From the NCBI RefSeq assembly GCF_000144405.1, contig NC_014371.1, positions 806,001 to 870,000 of the forward strand: a stretch of 64,000 bases of DNA. Direction: 5' to 3'. This DNA comes from Prevotella melaninogenica ATCC 25845. Its GTDB lineage: Bacteria; Bacteroidota; Bacteroidia; Bacteroidales; Bacteroidaceae. Shown here in pieces: positions 7,835-16,832 of this stretch (the first letter of the stretch is position 1; the number at the start of each line of letters is the position of its first letter). Position numbers and translations under genes: made by a program. Under the pieces are notes generated by a model, which saw nothing but the letters and a program-made list of their open reading frames with translations, had not been told where the DNA came from and searched no databases.

Positions 7835-9891
7835 TAGAAAAGGAACAGATTCTTTTACTTACACAAGGAGGTTTGAATGTGTTTTCCCATTTCCTTGGCT
7901 TTGAGGTGAACCTTCATCGCAACTTCCGCAGTCCATTCTATGACGACAGGCGGGCTTCCTGCCATATCTACTACGACAGGAAAACTTTCTCTTACAAATT
8001 CTATGATCATGGAGATACCACCTATTCTGAGGATTGCTTCTGGTTTGTGGCAACCCTCCGTAATTTGAACCTGAAAACAAGTTTTCCCGAAGTATTGGAA
8101 ACGATTGTACAAGAACTTGGATTGTATTCTTTATGTAATGGTGGAAAGCATAGCAGCCATATCACGTCAACATATAAAAAAACTATTGTTCCCACTCCTA
8201 AGGCTGATATAACCAAGTGTACGGAAGAACATCCATATAGTTTTGAGATACAGCCATTTGACGATGGTCTGCTGAACTATTGGGCACATTATGGCATCCA
8301 TGAGGATACACTCCGTCGCTTTCGTGTACGGAGTCTTAAACGCTATGAAAGTGTATCTGCTGAAGGCAGGAAGTTTGAACTTTATAGCTCACCTACGGAA
8401 CCTATGTTTGCCTATATCGGAAACGGCTATGTAAAGATATACCGACCTCACAGTCCAAAAATCCGCTTTCTTTATGGTGGACGGATGCCTGCCACGTATT
8501 GCTTCGGAATGGAGCAGATTCCTGCCAAAGGAGATATGCTTTTCATTACAGGTGGAGAAAAGGATGTACTCTCATTGTATGCACACGGCTTCAATGCGAT
8601 TTGCTTCAACAGTGAAACGGCACAGATACCGACAAGTATCATTGAGAGCCTTCAGCTTCGTTTTAGGCATATAATACTCTTATATGATGCGGATGAAACA
8701 GGTGTACGGGAGGCACATAAACAGTCTGAACATCTGGTGGAATACAAGGTCTTGAACCTTTCACTTCCGCTAAGTGGTACGAAGTCTGAAAAAGACATTT
8801 CTGATTTCTTTGCCTTAGGCAACGGGGCAAAGGAACTGAAAGAGCTGCTTGCCAAGATGTTCTCAGATCTATATAGCCAAACCATGATGATGTTACGTTC
8901 CTGTGAGATTGATTATGAGAATCCACCGGACATTTCCAAATCAGTAGTAGCAGTAAACGGTGTGCCACTCGGCACACAGGATAACCTGTTCTGCATTACT
9001 GGAGGTGAGGGGACAGGCAAGAGCAACTATGTGGGTGCCATCCTTGCCGGAGCGTTGGGAGAAAAACGATTGCCGATAGAGAAGACCCTGGGATTAGAGA
9101 TTACCCCCAATCCCAAAGGCTTGGCGGTCCTACACTATGACACGGAACAGTCCGAGGCACAGTTGCACAAGAACTTGGGTAAGACACTGCGTAGGGCTTC
9201 TTTGACGGCAGTACCGGAGTTTTGCCATTCTCTGTACCTTGCCTCTCTGTCTCGTAAGGACAGACTGAACCTTATCCGTGAGAGTATGGACTTGTTCCAT
9301 CACAGGCATGGAGGCATCCACCTTGTGGTGATTGACGGAATAGCCGACTTAATACGTTCTGCCAACGATGAAACGGAAAGTATTGCCATTGTGGACGAGC
9401 TTTATCGCTTGGCGGGGATTTATAATACCTGTATCATATGCGTGCTACACTTCGTACCGAATGGTATTAAACTCCGTGGGCATATCGGCTCAGAATTGCA
9501 GCGCAAAGCAGCTGGAATTCTTTCCATAGAGAAAGATGATAATCCCGAATACTCGGTCGTAAAAGCATTGAAAGTCCGTGACGGAAGTCCGTTGGACGTA
9601 CCGATGATGCTTTTCGGCTGGGATAAGGCAGAGGACATGCACGTCTATCGTGGCGAGAAGTCTAAAGAGGACAAGGAAAAGCGCAAGACTGAAGAACTCA
9701 TTGCCGTTGTCAAAGAAGCCTTCCGAAATTCTTTCAAGCTCACTTACCAAGAACTTTGTGAGGTTCTGATGCGCGAAATGGAAATCAAGGACAGAACTGC
9801 AAAGAAATACATCGCCTATATGAAAGAACAACGTATCTTGGCACAAGATACCAATGGTAACTATCAAAAAGGAGAACTATGCCGTACATAG
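7831..9891 (+). CDS. TOPRIM primase / RecA-like ATPase fusion of a mobile element
   Basis: A 686-aa replication protein. The N-terminal about 110 residues resemble the DNA-binding region of CHC2-type primases without the zinc cysteines ([17 protein letters not shown]). A TOPRIM domain follows, with [11 protein letters not shown] near residue 240 and LLYDADETG near 284. The C-terminal half is a RecA-like/AAA_25 ATPase with Walker A GGEGTGKS at about 391-398 and Walker [11 protein letters not shown] near 498. Proteins of this kind start replication of excised ICEs and mobilizable elements. It overlaps the previous gene by 4 bp and the next by 13 bp, which indicates one operon with the two HTH genes. 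Confidence 0.8.
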   Translation: MIEKEQILLLTQGGLNVFSHFLGFEVNLHRNFRSPFYDDRRASCHIYYDRKTFSYKFYDHGDTTYSEDCFWFVATLRNLNLKTSFPEVLETIVQELGLYSLCNGGKHSSHITSTYKKTIVPTPKADITKCTEEHPYSFEIQPFDDGLLNYWAHYGIHEDTLRRFRVRSLKRYESVSAEGRKFELYSSPTEPMFAYIGNGYVKIYRPHSPKIRFLYGGRMPATYCFGMEQIPAKGDMLFITGGEKDVLSLYAHGFNAICFNSETAQIPTSIIESLQLRFRHIILLYDADETGVREAHKQSEHLVEYKVLNLSLPLSGTKSEKDISDFFALGNGAKELKELLAKMFSDLYSQTMMMLRSCEIDYENPPDISKSVVAVNGVPLGTQDNLFCITGGEGTGKSNYVGAILAGALGEKRLPIEKTLGLEITPNPKGLAVLHYDTEQSEAQLHKNLGKTLRRASLTAVPEFCHSLYLASLSRKDRLNLIRESMDLFHHRHGGIHLVVIDGIADLIRSANDETESIAIVDELYRLAGIYNTCIICVLHFVPNGIKLRGHIGSELQRKAAGILSIEKDDNPEYSVVKALKVRDGSPLDVPMMLFGWDKAEDMHVYRGEKSKEDKEKRKTEELIAVVKEAFRNSFKLTYQELCEVLMREMEIKDRTAKKYIAYMKEQRILAQDTNGNYQKGELCRT

Positions 9892-10187
9892 ATTATAAAA
9901 CCGAAGACACTTGGCAAAAACGCCTGTTCGACAAGCTGATAAGCGTCGAGGATAAACTCGACCGCCTGCTTGTCCTGCAGGATCAATCTGTTGACACGAC
10001 CGTCCATCCTCCCTTGAAACCCGAATACTTGGATATCATTGATGTATCCAAGATACTCAAAGTGGAGCAAAAGACCATCTACAACTGGGTTTGGGCAGGA
10101 AAAATTCCCTATCTTAAAGCCAATGGCAGGTTGCTTTTCCTTCGGGAAGAGATAGATGAAATGGTACGGAAGCGAGATGGTTGGTAA
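9879..10187 (+). CDS. Helix-turn-helix domain protein (excisionase/MerR-like)
   Basis: A 102-aa protein with an N-terminal short coiled region ([21 protein letters not shown]) and a C-terminal winged [49 protein letters not shown]. This is the HTH_17/excisionase arrangement common in Bacteroidetes mobile elements, where such proteins assist excision or regulate replication and transfer genes. The start overlaps the primase gene by 13 bp. An 18-bp hairpin just downstream probably ends the operon. Confidence 0.75.
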   Translation: MPYIDYKTEDTWQKRLFDKLISVEDKLDRLLVLQDQSVDTTVHPPLKPEYLDIIDVSKILKVEQKTIYNWVWAGKIPYLKANGRLLFLREEIDEMVRKRDGW

Positions 10188-10203
10188 TTGATTTTCTGAT
10201 TAG

Positions 10204-10248
10204 ATTATTTTTGTTGTGTAAATGCAAGTGTTTACACAACAAAATAAT
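10204..10248 (+). terminator. Perfect stem-loop downstream of the primase/HTH operon
   Basis: GTTGTGTAAA (10213-10222) pairs with TTTACACAAC (10231-10240), extended by ATTATTTT and AAAATAAT on the outside; the loop is 8 bases. It lies 17 bp after the HTH stop codon, consistent with a terminator, although the run of T after the stem is weak. A dyad this symmetrical could instead be an operator for the HTH protein. Confidence 0.5.
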
Positions 10249-10461
10249 TACCTTCGCAAGTAAAAAGTTGGTTGCGGATTTACCGCACACAACGATAACA
10301 GTACTCGCTTATTTCTTTGATAAGGAATTTACCATATATTGTTTGAAACTATTGAACCGATAAAGATAGCGTTGCGGACAAAAAATATTTGTAATTTCTA
10401 CATTTGATGCTACTTTTAATGGAAAATTCATCGCTTGCAATGATTTTTTTCGGCATTTTCC

Positions 10462-10491
10462 TTGCGCATTCAAAAAAAAGCAGTAATTTTG
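10462..10491 (+). promoter_or_regulatory. Promoter for the AbiF-type RNA and Abi_2 gene
   Basis: TTG at 10462-10464 and TAATTTTG at 10484-10491, 19 bases apart, match the Bacteroidetes -33/-7 consensus closely. The predicted start, 7-10 bases after the box, falls at about 10499, directly before the stem GACCTCCC at 10502. The transcript would therefore begin with the structured RNA. Confidence 0.65.
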
Positions 10492-10498
10492 CAGTCAA

Positions 10499-10560
10499 TA
10501 TGACCTCCCACGCTTCTCATCAGAACAGCGCACCCGGGGAGGTCTTCGAGTTTATATACG
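10499..10560 (+). ncRNA. Candidate abiF-type structured RNA upstream of the Abi_2 gene
   Basis: An outer stem of 8 bp, GACCTCCC (10502-10509) with GGGAGGTC (10537-10544), encloses an inner hairpin, CGCT-TCT (10511-10517) with AGA-AC-AGCG (10522-10530) around a 4-base loop, leaving the single-stranded tail CACCC before the outer stem closes. It lies immediately after a good promoter and 20 bases before the Abi_2 start. A structured RNA upstream of AbiF/Abi_2 genes (the abiF RNA motif) has been described from comparative genomics. The position and shape fit, but I have not aligned it with that model. No reading frame of note lies within it. Confidence 0.6.
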
Positions 10561-10563
10561 GTT

Positions 10564-11496
10564 ATGAGGTACGAAAAGAAGCCCATAGACACATCTGAGC
10601 AGGTTAAAAAGCTATGCGATCGAGGACTTAATATTGGAGACGAAAAACTTGCGTCCCAATATCTTTATAACATAAGTTATTATAGATTACGAGCATACAC
10701 ATACCCTTTTCAAAATAATGGGAAAGGTGCTAATCACGAATTTCTGAGAAAGGACATTTCTTTTCAAGATGTGATAGACCTTTATTGTTTTGATAGGCGT
10801 TTACGCTCTTTAATCTTCAATGCCATTGAAAAAATCGAGGTGGCATTAAGAACAAGAATCGCCTTAACTTATTCCGTTGATGAAAATGACGCCTTTTGGT
10901 TTCTCAATCATAAGTTATACTTTCACCACGATAAGTTTATCGCATTGACACACCCTGTTGTAGGGGATTTAATGAAAGAGGTCAAGCGAAGTAATGAGGA
11001 TTTTATAGCTCATTATTATCAAAAATATAGCGAACCTGCTTTTCCGCCAGCGTGGATGACCTTAGAGGTTGTTTCTATGGGAACATTGAGTAAGTTGTTT
11101 TTTGCTTTGGATAAGAATAATCCTTCTAGTAAAACAATTTGCAGGGATTTGGGACTATACAATGTCGATATTCTGAAGAATTGGATGCATGGTTTATCGT
11201 CTTTACGCAATACTTGTGCCCATCATAGTCGTGTATGGAATCGCCGCTTTACAATAGGCTTGAAGTTTCCTTATAGAACGAATTATCCTTTCTTGTCAAA
11301 GCAAGAAGCTGCAACGATAAGGGACAATAAGTTGTTTGCCTACTTATCAGTAATTTTGTATTTGCAGCAAATAATCAGTCCTGATAGCTCATTTAGAAAG
11401 AGTTTGCTCACCCTATTGGACAAATCTCCCAAATTGGTAGTTTTGAAAGACATGGGCTTTCCTGAAAAATGGAGAGAATACTCTTTGTGGAAATAA
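10564..11496 (+). CDS. Abi_2 (AbiD/AbiF) abortive-infection family protein
   Basis: A 310-aa Abi_2 protein. The N-terminus has the typical EQVKKLCDRGLNIGDEKLASQYLYNISYYRLRAY. The C-terminal half carries the HEPN nuclease signature: RNTCAHHSRVWNRRF at about residues 214-228 gives the R-N-x-x-x-H motif. HEPN proteins of this group cleave RNA and are linked to phage defence by abortive infection. The start at 10564 is chosen because the conserved EKKPIDTSEQVKKL follows directly. It sits alone behind a promoter and RNA element, convergent with the helicase gene fragment, and is a cargo gene of the outer element. Confidence 0.85.
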   Translation: MRYEKKPIDTSEQVKKLCDRGLNIGDEKLASQYLYNISYYRLRAYTYPFQNNGKGANHEFLRKDISFQDVIDLYCFDRRLRSLIFNAIEKIEVALRTRIALTYSVDENDAFWFLNHKLYFHHDKFIALTHPVVGDLMKEVKRSNEDFIAHYYQKYSEPAFPPAWMTLEVVSMGTLSKLFFALDKNNPSSKTICRDLGLYNVDILKNWMHGLSSLRNTCAHHSRVWNRRFTIGLKFPYRTNYPFLSKQEAATIRDNKLFAYLSVILYLQQIISPDSSFRKSLLTLLDKSPKLVVLKDMGFPEKWREYSLWK

Positions 11497-11504
11497 TATA
11501 ATAC

Positions 11505-11532
11505 GATGGTGTATCAATTATGACACACCATC
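11505..11532. terminator. Bidirectional terminator between Abi_2 and the helicase fragment
   Basis: GATGGTGTATCA (11505-11516) pairs with TGACACACCATC (11521-11532), a 12-bp stem with one G-T pair and a 4-base loop. It lies 8 bp after the Abi_2 stop and 5 bp before the end of the minus-strand helicase gene, so it serves both convergent genes. Confidence 0.6.
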
Positions 11533-11537
11533 GCTAT

Positions 11538-13070
11538 TTATCTCAGTCTGGTTTTTACAATATATCCCTTACTTTCTTCTTGTTTGTTTCTATTATTCAT
11601 AGAACTTGAATAAATTACCCCCTCCTCTTCCTTTTTAGTATTTGGACTATTACTACTATTTTGTTTTAAATACTCGGATTGGTCATTTTCGTTTGATTTT
11701 TCATTTTCTTCATTTGGTTCGTTCAATGTAAGTGCAATTTTTCTGTCAAGTTCTGCTGCCTCGCCTTTGAGTGAGCGAAGCTCGTCCTCTTTTTTCCAAG
11801 AACTGTTGGCAATGTTGGTGTAAACGTCTTTATTTGCCACAACTTTTGCCATTTCCTTCTCATGCGACTCTATTACCTTTGGAATACGCTCCAAGGCATT
11901 AACGAAGTTCTGACACGCAAGTTTCGGGTCTGTTGCCAACTTACCGTTATTATAGGTATAGTAGATACTCTCCTGCCCTTTCACAAAGAAGCGGTTCACC
12001 GAACAGTCAAACAAGTCTTTTGAAGTGCTCTCCGTCTTGACCATTATGGAAAAACCGTATATCTCACCGATTTTGTTGTACTCGCCCTTGGTTCGTGCCT
12101 TCTCGTCTATTTCTTGTAAACGTGCAGCAATAGCCTTGATATCGGTGCTGTCTTCCACACCTTTGATTGTCAGTTTATTTATAGGTGTACCTTCATCATC
12201 ACGCTCCACACGCTTCTCAAAGAGAGCTAAGTCAGACTGTGCCTCCTTGATTTTATCCGTATGGAAGGATACAGAACTTTCAATCTCTGCCAACTTGCCC
12301 GTTGCGGCATCACGCTCACGGAGAAAGTTCTTGCGTTCTGATTCCAAGGTGGTAATCTTCTTATCCAATCTTGCTTTCTCTAAAAGCTCGGTATTACCTG
12401 AAAGCACTGCTACGTATTCTGAGAAGTTCATGCCGCTGTCCTCATCCATCGAACCCTCATCGATGGTACGACTGCCAAGCGTGTTTGTCTTCAGCTGATT
12501 GATGAAAAGCTGCTTATTATGCAGCAGGTTAAACTTGTAGCTATCCAAGGAACGTTCCACGGCATAGATAATCACATCAACCTTGTTGTCCGCAAATTCC
12601 TTGGCGATAAGATTTCCCTTGCGCACAGCTCGTCCGTTGCGCTGCTCCAAGTCCGAAGGTCGCCAAGGCGTGTCCAAATGATGGACCGCAACGGCACGCT
12701 GCTGTGCGTTTACGCCTGTTCCCAACATAGAGGTAGAACCGAAGATAATGCGAATGTCACCACGATTCATCGCATCTACCATCGCTTTCTTTGCCTTCTC
12801 GTTTTTACATTCCTGAATAAAGCGTATCTCGTAGGAAGGGATATGATAGTCCTCTACCAACTTACGCTTTATCTCAGAATAGACGTTCCATTCGCCAGGC
12901 TTGTAAGTCCCCAAATCAGAGAAAACAAACTGCGTTCCTTTTTGTGTATCGTACTTTTGATAATAGTCATTGAGCATCTTGGCACAGTGACTTGCCTTGT
13001 TGTCGATATGATCTGAGTACCCTTTTTCATCAATCATGCGTAAATCTAAGCTCATCTTGCGGGCATAATC
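11538..13070 (-). pseudogene. Large mobile-element helicase (SNF2/DEAD type), C-terminal third, split gene
   Basis: The frame reads TTDYARKMSLDLRMIDEKGYSDHIDNKASHCAKML, then the helicase C domain: GTQFVFSDLGTY, IRIIFGSTSMLGTGVNAQQRAVAVHHLDTPWRPSDLEQRNGRAVRKGN (motifs V-VI). A long coiled-coil and a low-complexity N/E/S-rich tail ending in KTRLR follow. This is the 3' part of the giant methylase/helicase genes carried by Bacteroidetes conjugative elements, which are normally far longer. The frame is open from an ATG at 13055, but homology continues to 13070 and stops at the att-like repeat of element A. The preceding part is at 26511-26737 and the first part at 60989-64000, all on the same strand. 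Possibly translated as a 505-aa fragment, but no ATPase half is attached. Confidence 0.85.
13056..13070. repeat. Left att-like direct repeat of element A
   Basis: CTTGCGGGCATAATC here matches TTTGCGGGCGTAATC at 26510-26524 at 13 of 15 positions, in the same orientation. Both copies encode DYARK of the helicase. Helicase homology ends at the left copy and resumes at the right copy, so these are the core sites of an integration event. Imperfect core repeats are typical of IntDOT-like recombinases, which tolerate mismatches in the crossover region. Confidence 0.75.
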
Positions 13071-13156
13071 AGTAGTTAAGAATCAAGGGAAACAGAGGGA
13101 AATACAGAGAATGTAACTATTTGAAATAGTACCATTTAGCATTTTCTTGCTGTTTT

Positions 13157-13215
13157 AAGGGTAAGCAAGTACGAGCATCAAACGGCAGGAGTTCCGTTAC
13201 CAAATCGTAACCCAT
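13157..13215. repeat. Terminal repeats at the left end of element A (possible integrase arm sites)
   Basis: AAGGGTAAGCAA (13157-13168) and GTTACCAAATCGTAACCCAT (13196-13215) both recur at the right end of the element (26412-26423 and 26431-26450, the second with one mismatch), in the same orientation. GTTACCAAATCGT is also found, on the other strand, at the integrase end of element B (60846-60858). Conserved short repeats inside both ends of an integrative element are what arm-type integrase binding sites look like. That function is inferred. Confidence 0.55.
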
Positions 13216-13323
13216 CAGGGAAAAAGCAAAAAGGGGTTACGAATTGAATGTAAACAACTGTGTCATAGGTTTTTATTCTTCATCTTTCATTTTTCTGCAT
13301 CGCTCAGGAATACTTGTTCATCT

Positions 13324-13331
13324 GTACCTTT
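13324..13331 (+). promoter_or_regulatory. Promoter -7 box for the element A integrase genes
   Basis: TACCTTTG followed by C fits the Bacteroidetes -7 box (TAnnTTTG). It is 35 bases before the chosen start of the first integrase at 13367 and so supports that start over an in-frame one further upstream at 13244. The -33 element is weak. Confidence 0.5.
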
Positions 13332-13366
13332 GCAAGCAAAGGAAATTTAGAAAAAACGACAGAAAA

Positions 13367-14587
13367 ATGAAAGAAAACAAACTTAAAGTATCGTTCTTCG
13401 TTCAGGCGAAACGAACCGACAAGAAAGGACTTGTGCCTGTCATTGGGCGAATCTCCGTTGGCAGAACCCATTCGGGCTTCTCCACCAAGTGTAAGACTCC
13501 GCTCGCTCTTTGGGACAGCCGTAAGCAACGGCTCATCGGTAAGAGCAGCATGGCTGTGTCCGTCAATCAGAAACTCGGCGAATGCACCGCACTCATCCAC
13601 GCACGCTTTCATGAACTCTGTGAAAGAGAAGAATCTTTTACCGCCACAGACGTGAGGGATGCCTATCAGGGGCAAATCCACTGTCAAGCCTTGCTCTTGG
13701 AGAGTTTCGGGGAGTATCTCACACAGACAAAGGAGCGCATAGGCATTGATAGAGCTTTAAAGACATTCAAACTCCGTACCTACCAGCTATCCCTGCTTCG
13801 TGAGTATGTGCAGAAGAAGCACAAGGTAAGCGACATTCCTCTTTCACAGCTGGACAAGTCCTTTATCGAGGGCTTCGAGTATTATCTCACCATCGACCGC
13901 AGACTGAAACGCAGCAGCATATCCAGTACCTTATCCACCTTGCAGACCATCGTCCGCATAGCGGTAAAGAAAGGTGCGCTGGACTTCTATCCGTTCTTGG
14001 GCTACAGTTACGAGCGACCAAAAGGCGAACCGAGAAGCATTACGCAGGAAGAACTTGAGCGCATCATCGAGTTGAAGATTGAATGGAAGAACTATCGTAT
14101 TGTTCGTGATTTGTTCGTCTTCTCCTGCTTTTCAGGGCTTGCCATCTCCGATGTCCGCAATCTCAGAGAGGAAAACATCGTCCTTGAAGAGGGTGAACTC
14201 TGCATCAAGGGCAGGCGAATGAAAACCAAAACTCCGTATCGTGTACAGGTGCTTCCCCCTGCGCAGACTATCATGAATCGTTATAGAGGGATAAGGGCAG
14301 GCTTTGTCTTTGACGTTCCAACCACCGACGTTATCCTCAATGGCATGCACTATATACAGCGAAATATCGGTATGAAAACTCCGCTGACCTTTCACATGGC
14401 AAGACACACCTTTGCATCGCTTATCACGCTTTCGGCAGGTGTACCTATTGAAACGGTGAGCCGTATGCTCGGACACACCAACCTGAGAACAACACAGGTA
14501 TATGCAGCGGTTTCCTCCGAAAGAATACATAGGGATATGCAGATAGTGCAGCAGCGAATACAAGATACATTCACCCTAAAACTTTGA
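13367..14587 (+). CDS. Tyrosine recombinase (CTnDOT-like integrase), first of pair, element A
   Basis: About 406 aa from the ATG at 13367; the longer frame to 13244 crosses the promoter and lacks family similarity. The N-terminal arm-binding domain has VIGRISVGRTHSGFSTKCKTPLALWDSRKQRLIGKS. A SAM-like core-binding domain spans roughly 110-210. The catalytic domain has SGLAISDVRNL, where the usual first arginine is replaced, as in IntDOT-type enzymes, then a KTKTPYRVQVLP lysine strand, HMARHTFAS near 343, LGHTNLRTTQVY and the terminal tyrosine. It starts about 300 bp from the end of the element and ends 4 bp before the second recombinase. It resembles the end-proximal recombinase of element B (59466-60704) in its N-terminal domain but is clearly divergent overall. 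Confidence 0.85.
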   Translation: MKENKLKVSFFVQAKRTDKKGLVPVIGRISVGRTHSGFSTKCKTPLALWDSRKQRLIGKSSMAVSVNQKLGECTALIHARFHELCEREESFTATDVRDAYQGQIHCQALLLESFGEYLTQTKERIGIDRALKTFKLRTYQLSLLREYVQKKHKVSDIPLSQLDKSFIEGFEYYLTIDRRLKRSSISSTLSTLQTIVRIAVKKGALDFYPFLGYSYERPKGEPRSITQEELERIIELKIEWKNYRIVRDLFVFSCFSGLAISDVRNLREENIVLEEGELCIKGRRMKTKTPYRVQVLPPAQTIMNRYRGIRAGFVFDVPTTDVILNGMHYIQRNIGMKTPLTFHMARHTFASLITLSAGVPIETVSRMLGHTNLRTTQVYAAVSSERIHRDMQIVQQRIQDTFTLKL

Positions 14588-14591
14588 CATC

Positions 14592-15860
14592 ATGGCACGA
14601 AGTACATTCAAGACACTCTTTTATATTAATCGCTCCAAAGAGAAAAAGAACGGCAAATGCCCGATTATGGGGCGCATCACCATAGACGGAGAACAGGTAC
14701 AATACAGCACGGGAAAGGAAATCGCTCCCGAACTTTGGGACAGTCGTAAGGGACGGTGCAAAGGTATAGGCGAAGAAACAAAGGAAATCAACCGCTACTT
14801 GCAAACCAAAGAGGAACAAGCCAAAGCGAAGTATCAAGAATTAGTCTGGCAACGTGGCTATATCACCGCTAAGTTGCTGAAGCGTGAACTCATGGAAGAA
14901 GACAAGCCCAAAGGTTTTCTTATGGAGGAAGCCCAACTATTTATTGAGGAAAAGCGTCCTTGTGTGGGAATAACGGTTGCCAAGCCGACCTTTACCAACT
15001 ACATCTATGCAGCACAGCTTATCGAGTCCTATCTGCGTGAACGCTTGGGGCTGGAGGATATTCGCTACTCATCGCTTGACTATGGTTTTATCGAAGGGAT
15101 GGACTTCTACCTTAAATCAGAGCGCAACCTTTCTCTTGCCACTATTCAGGTAGCGGTCATCTTCCTTAGAAAACTCATCGGCATCGGACAGCAGAAGAAA
15201 TACATTCGCATCGATCCATTTGTGGATTACAAGGTGGAACTACCACACCGAACACGCAGGTATCTCACAACAGAAGAACTGCAACGAGTACTACAAACGC
15301 CCATTATTGACAAGCAGTTTGAACGTGCAAGGCAGCTATTTCTTTTCTGTGCCTTTACTGGTCTGGCTCGTGTAGATATGCAACGGCTCAAACCGAAGCA
15401 TATCATCCGTAATGCAGATGGCACAGAGGAAATCCGCATCAAAAGGCAGAAAACAGACGTGGAAGCCATCATTCCACTCCTGCCCATTGCCAACCAAATC
15501 CTTTCGCTTTATATCAAGGACAAGAAAGCAGACGACTTGATATTCCCCAATCTCACAATAAGGAAAGCATCCTTTGCATGTGTGAACATCGGGCAGATAT
15601 GCCGGATAGATAAGGGCTTGACCTTTCACATGGCTCGCCACACATTCTCAACCACGATTTGCCTTTCCAATGGTATTTCGATGGAAACGCTCAGCAAGAT
15701 GCTCGGACACAGCAATATCGGTACGACACAAATTTACGGAAAGATAACCGACCATAAGATACAAGAGGATATGACCGCACTCACTCATAGAGAGCATTCA
15801 GCCTTTGAAGGTTATTGTGAGTCGATAGCACGGCAGAACGTTCCATTGCAACAAGCATAA
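14592..15860 (+). CDS. Tyrosine recombinase, second of pair, element A
   Basis: A 422-aa site-specific recombinase. The arm-binding domain is RSTFKTLFYINRSKEKKNGKCPIMGRITIDGEQVQYSTGKEI. The catalytic domain shows FTGLARVDMQRLKP (a non-canonical first Arg region), RQKTDVEAIIPLLP, HMARHTFSTTICLSNGI near 345, and LGHSNIGTTQIYGKI with the nucleophile tyrosine. It begins 4 bp after the first recombinase, so the two are co-transcribed. Paired recombinases at one end are common in Bacteroidetes integrative elements, where both may be required. It differs from its counterpart in element B (58187-59452). Confidence 0.85.
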   Translation: MARSTFKTLFYINRSKEKKNGKCPIMGRITIDGEQVQYSTGKEIAPELWDSRKGRCKGIGEETKEINRYLQTKEEQAKAKYQELVWQRGYITAKLLKRELMEEDKPKGFLMEEAQLFIEEKRPCVGITVAKPTFTNYIYAAQLIESYLRERLGLEDIRYSSLDYGFIEGMDFYLKSERNLSLATIQVAVIFLRKLIGIGQQKKYIRIDPFVDYKVELPHRTRRYLTTEELQRVLQTPIIDKQFERARQLFLFCAFTGLARVDMQRLKPKHIIRNADGTEEIRIKRQKTDVEAIIPLLPIANQILSLYIKDKKADDLIFPNLTIRKASFACVNIGQICRIDKGLTFHMARHTFSTTICLSNGISMETLSKMLGHSNIGTTQIYGKITDHKIQEDMTALTHREHSAFEGYCESIARQNVPLQQA

Positions 15861-15912
15861 AAAGGAAGTAATTACCAAACATTTATTATTCACGATTGAA
15901 AACCAAACAATT

Positions 15913-16398
15913 ATGAAAGAGAACAACAAACAGGAACTTTCCTACTTTCGGTTGAAATTAAGAAGTTATATGAGTGAGCATCACCCCGAAAGATTGCACG
16001 ACACAGAGTTTATCACCACACGAGCAGACATGGCTCTAACTGCTTACTGCGATGCCGTGGCGCAAGGTTTTACGCACCTCGAAGCAGAGAGCATAGCAAG
16101 TGAGGTATTGTATCACGGTTTGCACTTTTCCAAGTACGACACGCTTGTTTCCGTCTTGGAGAACGAGTTTGAGAGGGAACTGCCTACACCACTCCCTGAG
16201 AAGCTCGCACCCATATTGTTGTCGAACAAGGCTATTCAAGCCACATTCGACAAGTTCGGTTTGACGGACACATTGGCTTCTGACGAGCAATACGACCGTC
16301 TTTACACCGAACTCACAGGCACGATAGTGCTGCTCATCGAGAGCAACAACCTGCCAACGGTCAGACTGACGGAGGAAGCAAGCCCGAAGACGTTGTAA
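15913..16398 (+). CDS. DUF1896 family protein, element A
   Basis: A 161-aa soluble acidic protein typical of Bacteroidetes conjugative elements (MKENNKQELSYFRLKLRSYM, then FITTRADMALTAYCDAVAQGF, FSKYDTLVSVLENEFERELP). Function unknown; the family name is given from recognition and not from a search. It lies 52 bp after the recombinases on the same strand and is followed by a strong terminator, so it closes the integrase operon. The element B copy at 57641-58126 is about nine-tenths identical by eye, much closer than the integrases are. Confidence 0.7.
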   Translation: MKENNKQELSYFRLKLRSYMSEHHPERLHDTEFITTRADMALTAYCDAVAQGFTHLEAESIASEVLYHGLHFSKYDTLVSVLENEFERELPTPLPEKLAPILLSNKAIQATFDKFGLTDTLASDEQYDRLYTELTGTIVLLIESNNLPTVRLTEEASPKTL

Positions 16399-16432
16399 GC
16401 AAAGGCGCACGCAAAGCCCCTGGAGCCGTTTC

Positions 16433-16744
16433 TTATCGTGCAAAGGTATAACGGCAGCCAATCTGCCCTGACAAGGTCGAGTCCTGCGGATGGAGAGAAG
16501 AATCTCCACCGCAGGATTTTTCTTTTTTTATGGCTGTATCGCAATTCCCAATATACGTGCGGTCGTATTCATCTCTCCCAACCTTGCAGGGCAGGGCTGC
16601 CGTAAGAGAGTATAGGCACGACAAGAATACGGCATACTCAGGCTCTTTGGACGCAAGGCGTAACAACCAACAATAGATAGGACTGACGATAATACGGACT
16701 ATCTGTTGTTTGTACAATTTATTGTCATGACTATCTGTTGTCAA
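16433..16744 (-). CDS. Possible small protein in the conserved control block, element A
   Basis: A 103-aa frame starting MTTDSHDNKLYKQQIVRIIV, with SPIYCWLLRLASKEPEYAVF and CKVGRDEYDRT. The first about 63 residues are shared with the 88-aa frame at 57296-57562 in element B with one substitution, after which they diverge. The DNA itself is nearly identical across and beyond the frame, and the single difference between the copies in the shared part is an amino-acid change, so there is no sign of selection for protein coding. It overlaps the terminator on the other strand. I would not rely on it being translated. Confidence 0.3.
   Translation of the reverse strand: MTTDSHDNKLYKQQIVRIIVSPIYCWLLRLASKEPEYAVFLSCLYSLTAALPCKVGRDEYDRTYIGNCDTAIKKEKSCGGDSSLHPQDSTLSGQIGCRYTFAR
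16441..16448 (-). promoter_or_regulatory. Conserved antisense promoter box at the 3' end of DUF1896, element A
   Basis: Read on the minus strand this is TATACCTTTGCAC, an excellent Bacteroidetes -7 box. Transcription would start near 16433 and run leftwards, antisense to DUF1896 and the integrases. The same box is present in element B (57591-57598), also facing its DUF1896 gene. The -33 region is not clear. Confidence 0.4.
16482..16528 (+). terminator. Rho-independent terminator after DUF1896, element A
   Basis: TCCTGCGG (16482-16489) pairs with CCGCAGGA (16509-16516), and inside it TGGAGA with TCTCCA, with one bulged A and a GAAGAA loop, followed by TTTTTCTTTTTTT. The same structure occurs in element B at 57523-57557. 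Confidence 0.8.
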
Positions 16745-16832
16745 AACTATATATCGTCAAAATAATCTATCGATAAAACGATATATCGATAGTTCTACAT
16801 ATCGATTTGTCGAACTATCGAACTGTCGAAAG
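16745..16832. repeat. Palindromic ATCGAT-type repeat cluster, element A
   Basis: A cluster of overlapping dyads: CTATCGATA, CGATATATCGATAG, ATATCGATT, CGAACTATCGAACTGTCGA. It is repeated almost without change in element B at 57210-57300. It sits between the terminator of the integrase operon and the HTH genes. Possible operator, replication or transfer origin sites for the HTH proteins; no function is shown. Confidence 0.6.

Noticed and set aside
12025..13016. Plus-strand frames of 157 and 165 codons opposite the helicase fragment
   Set aside because: The minus strand has a clear helicase C domain with motifs; the plus frames have no family features or promoter.
13244..13366. Upstream start for the first integrase of element A
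   Set aside because: The extension crosses a good -7 box and the residues before the methionine at 13367 have no similarity to the arm-binding domain.
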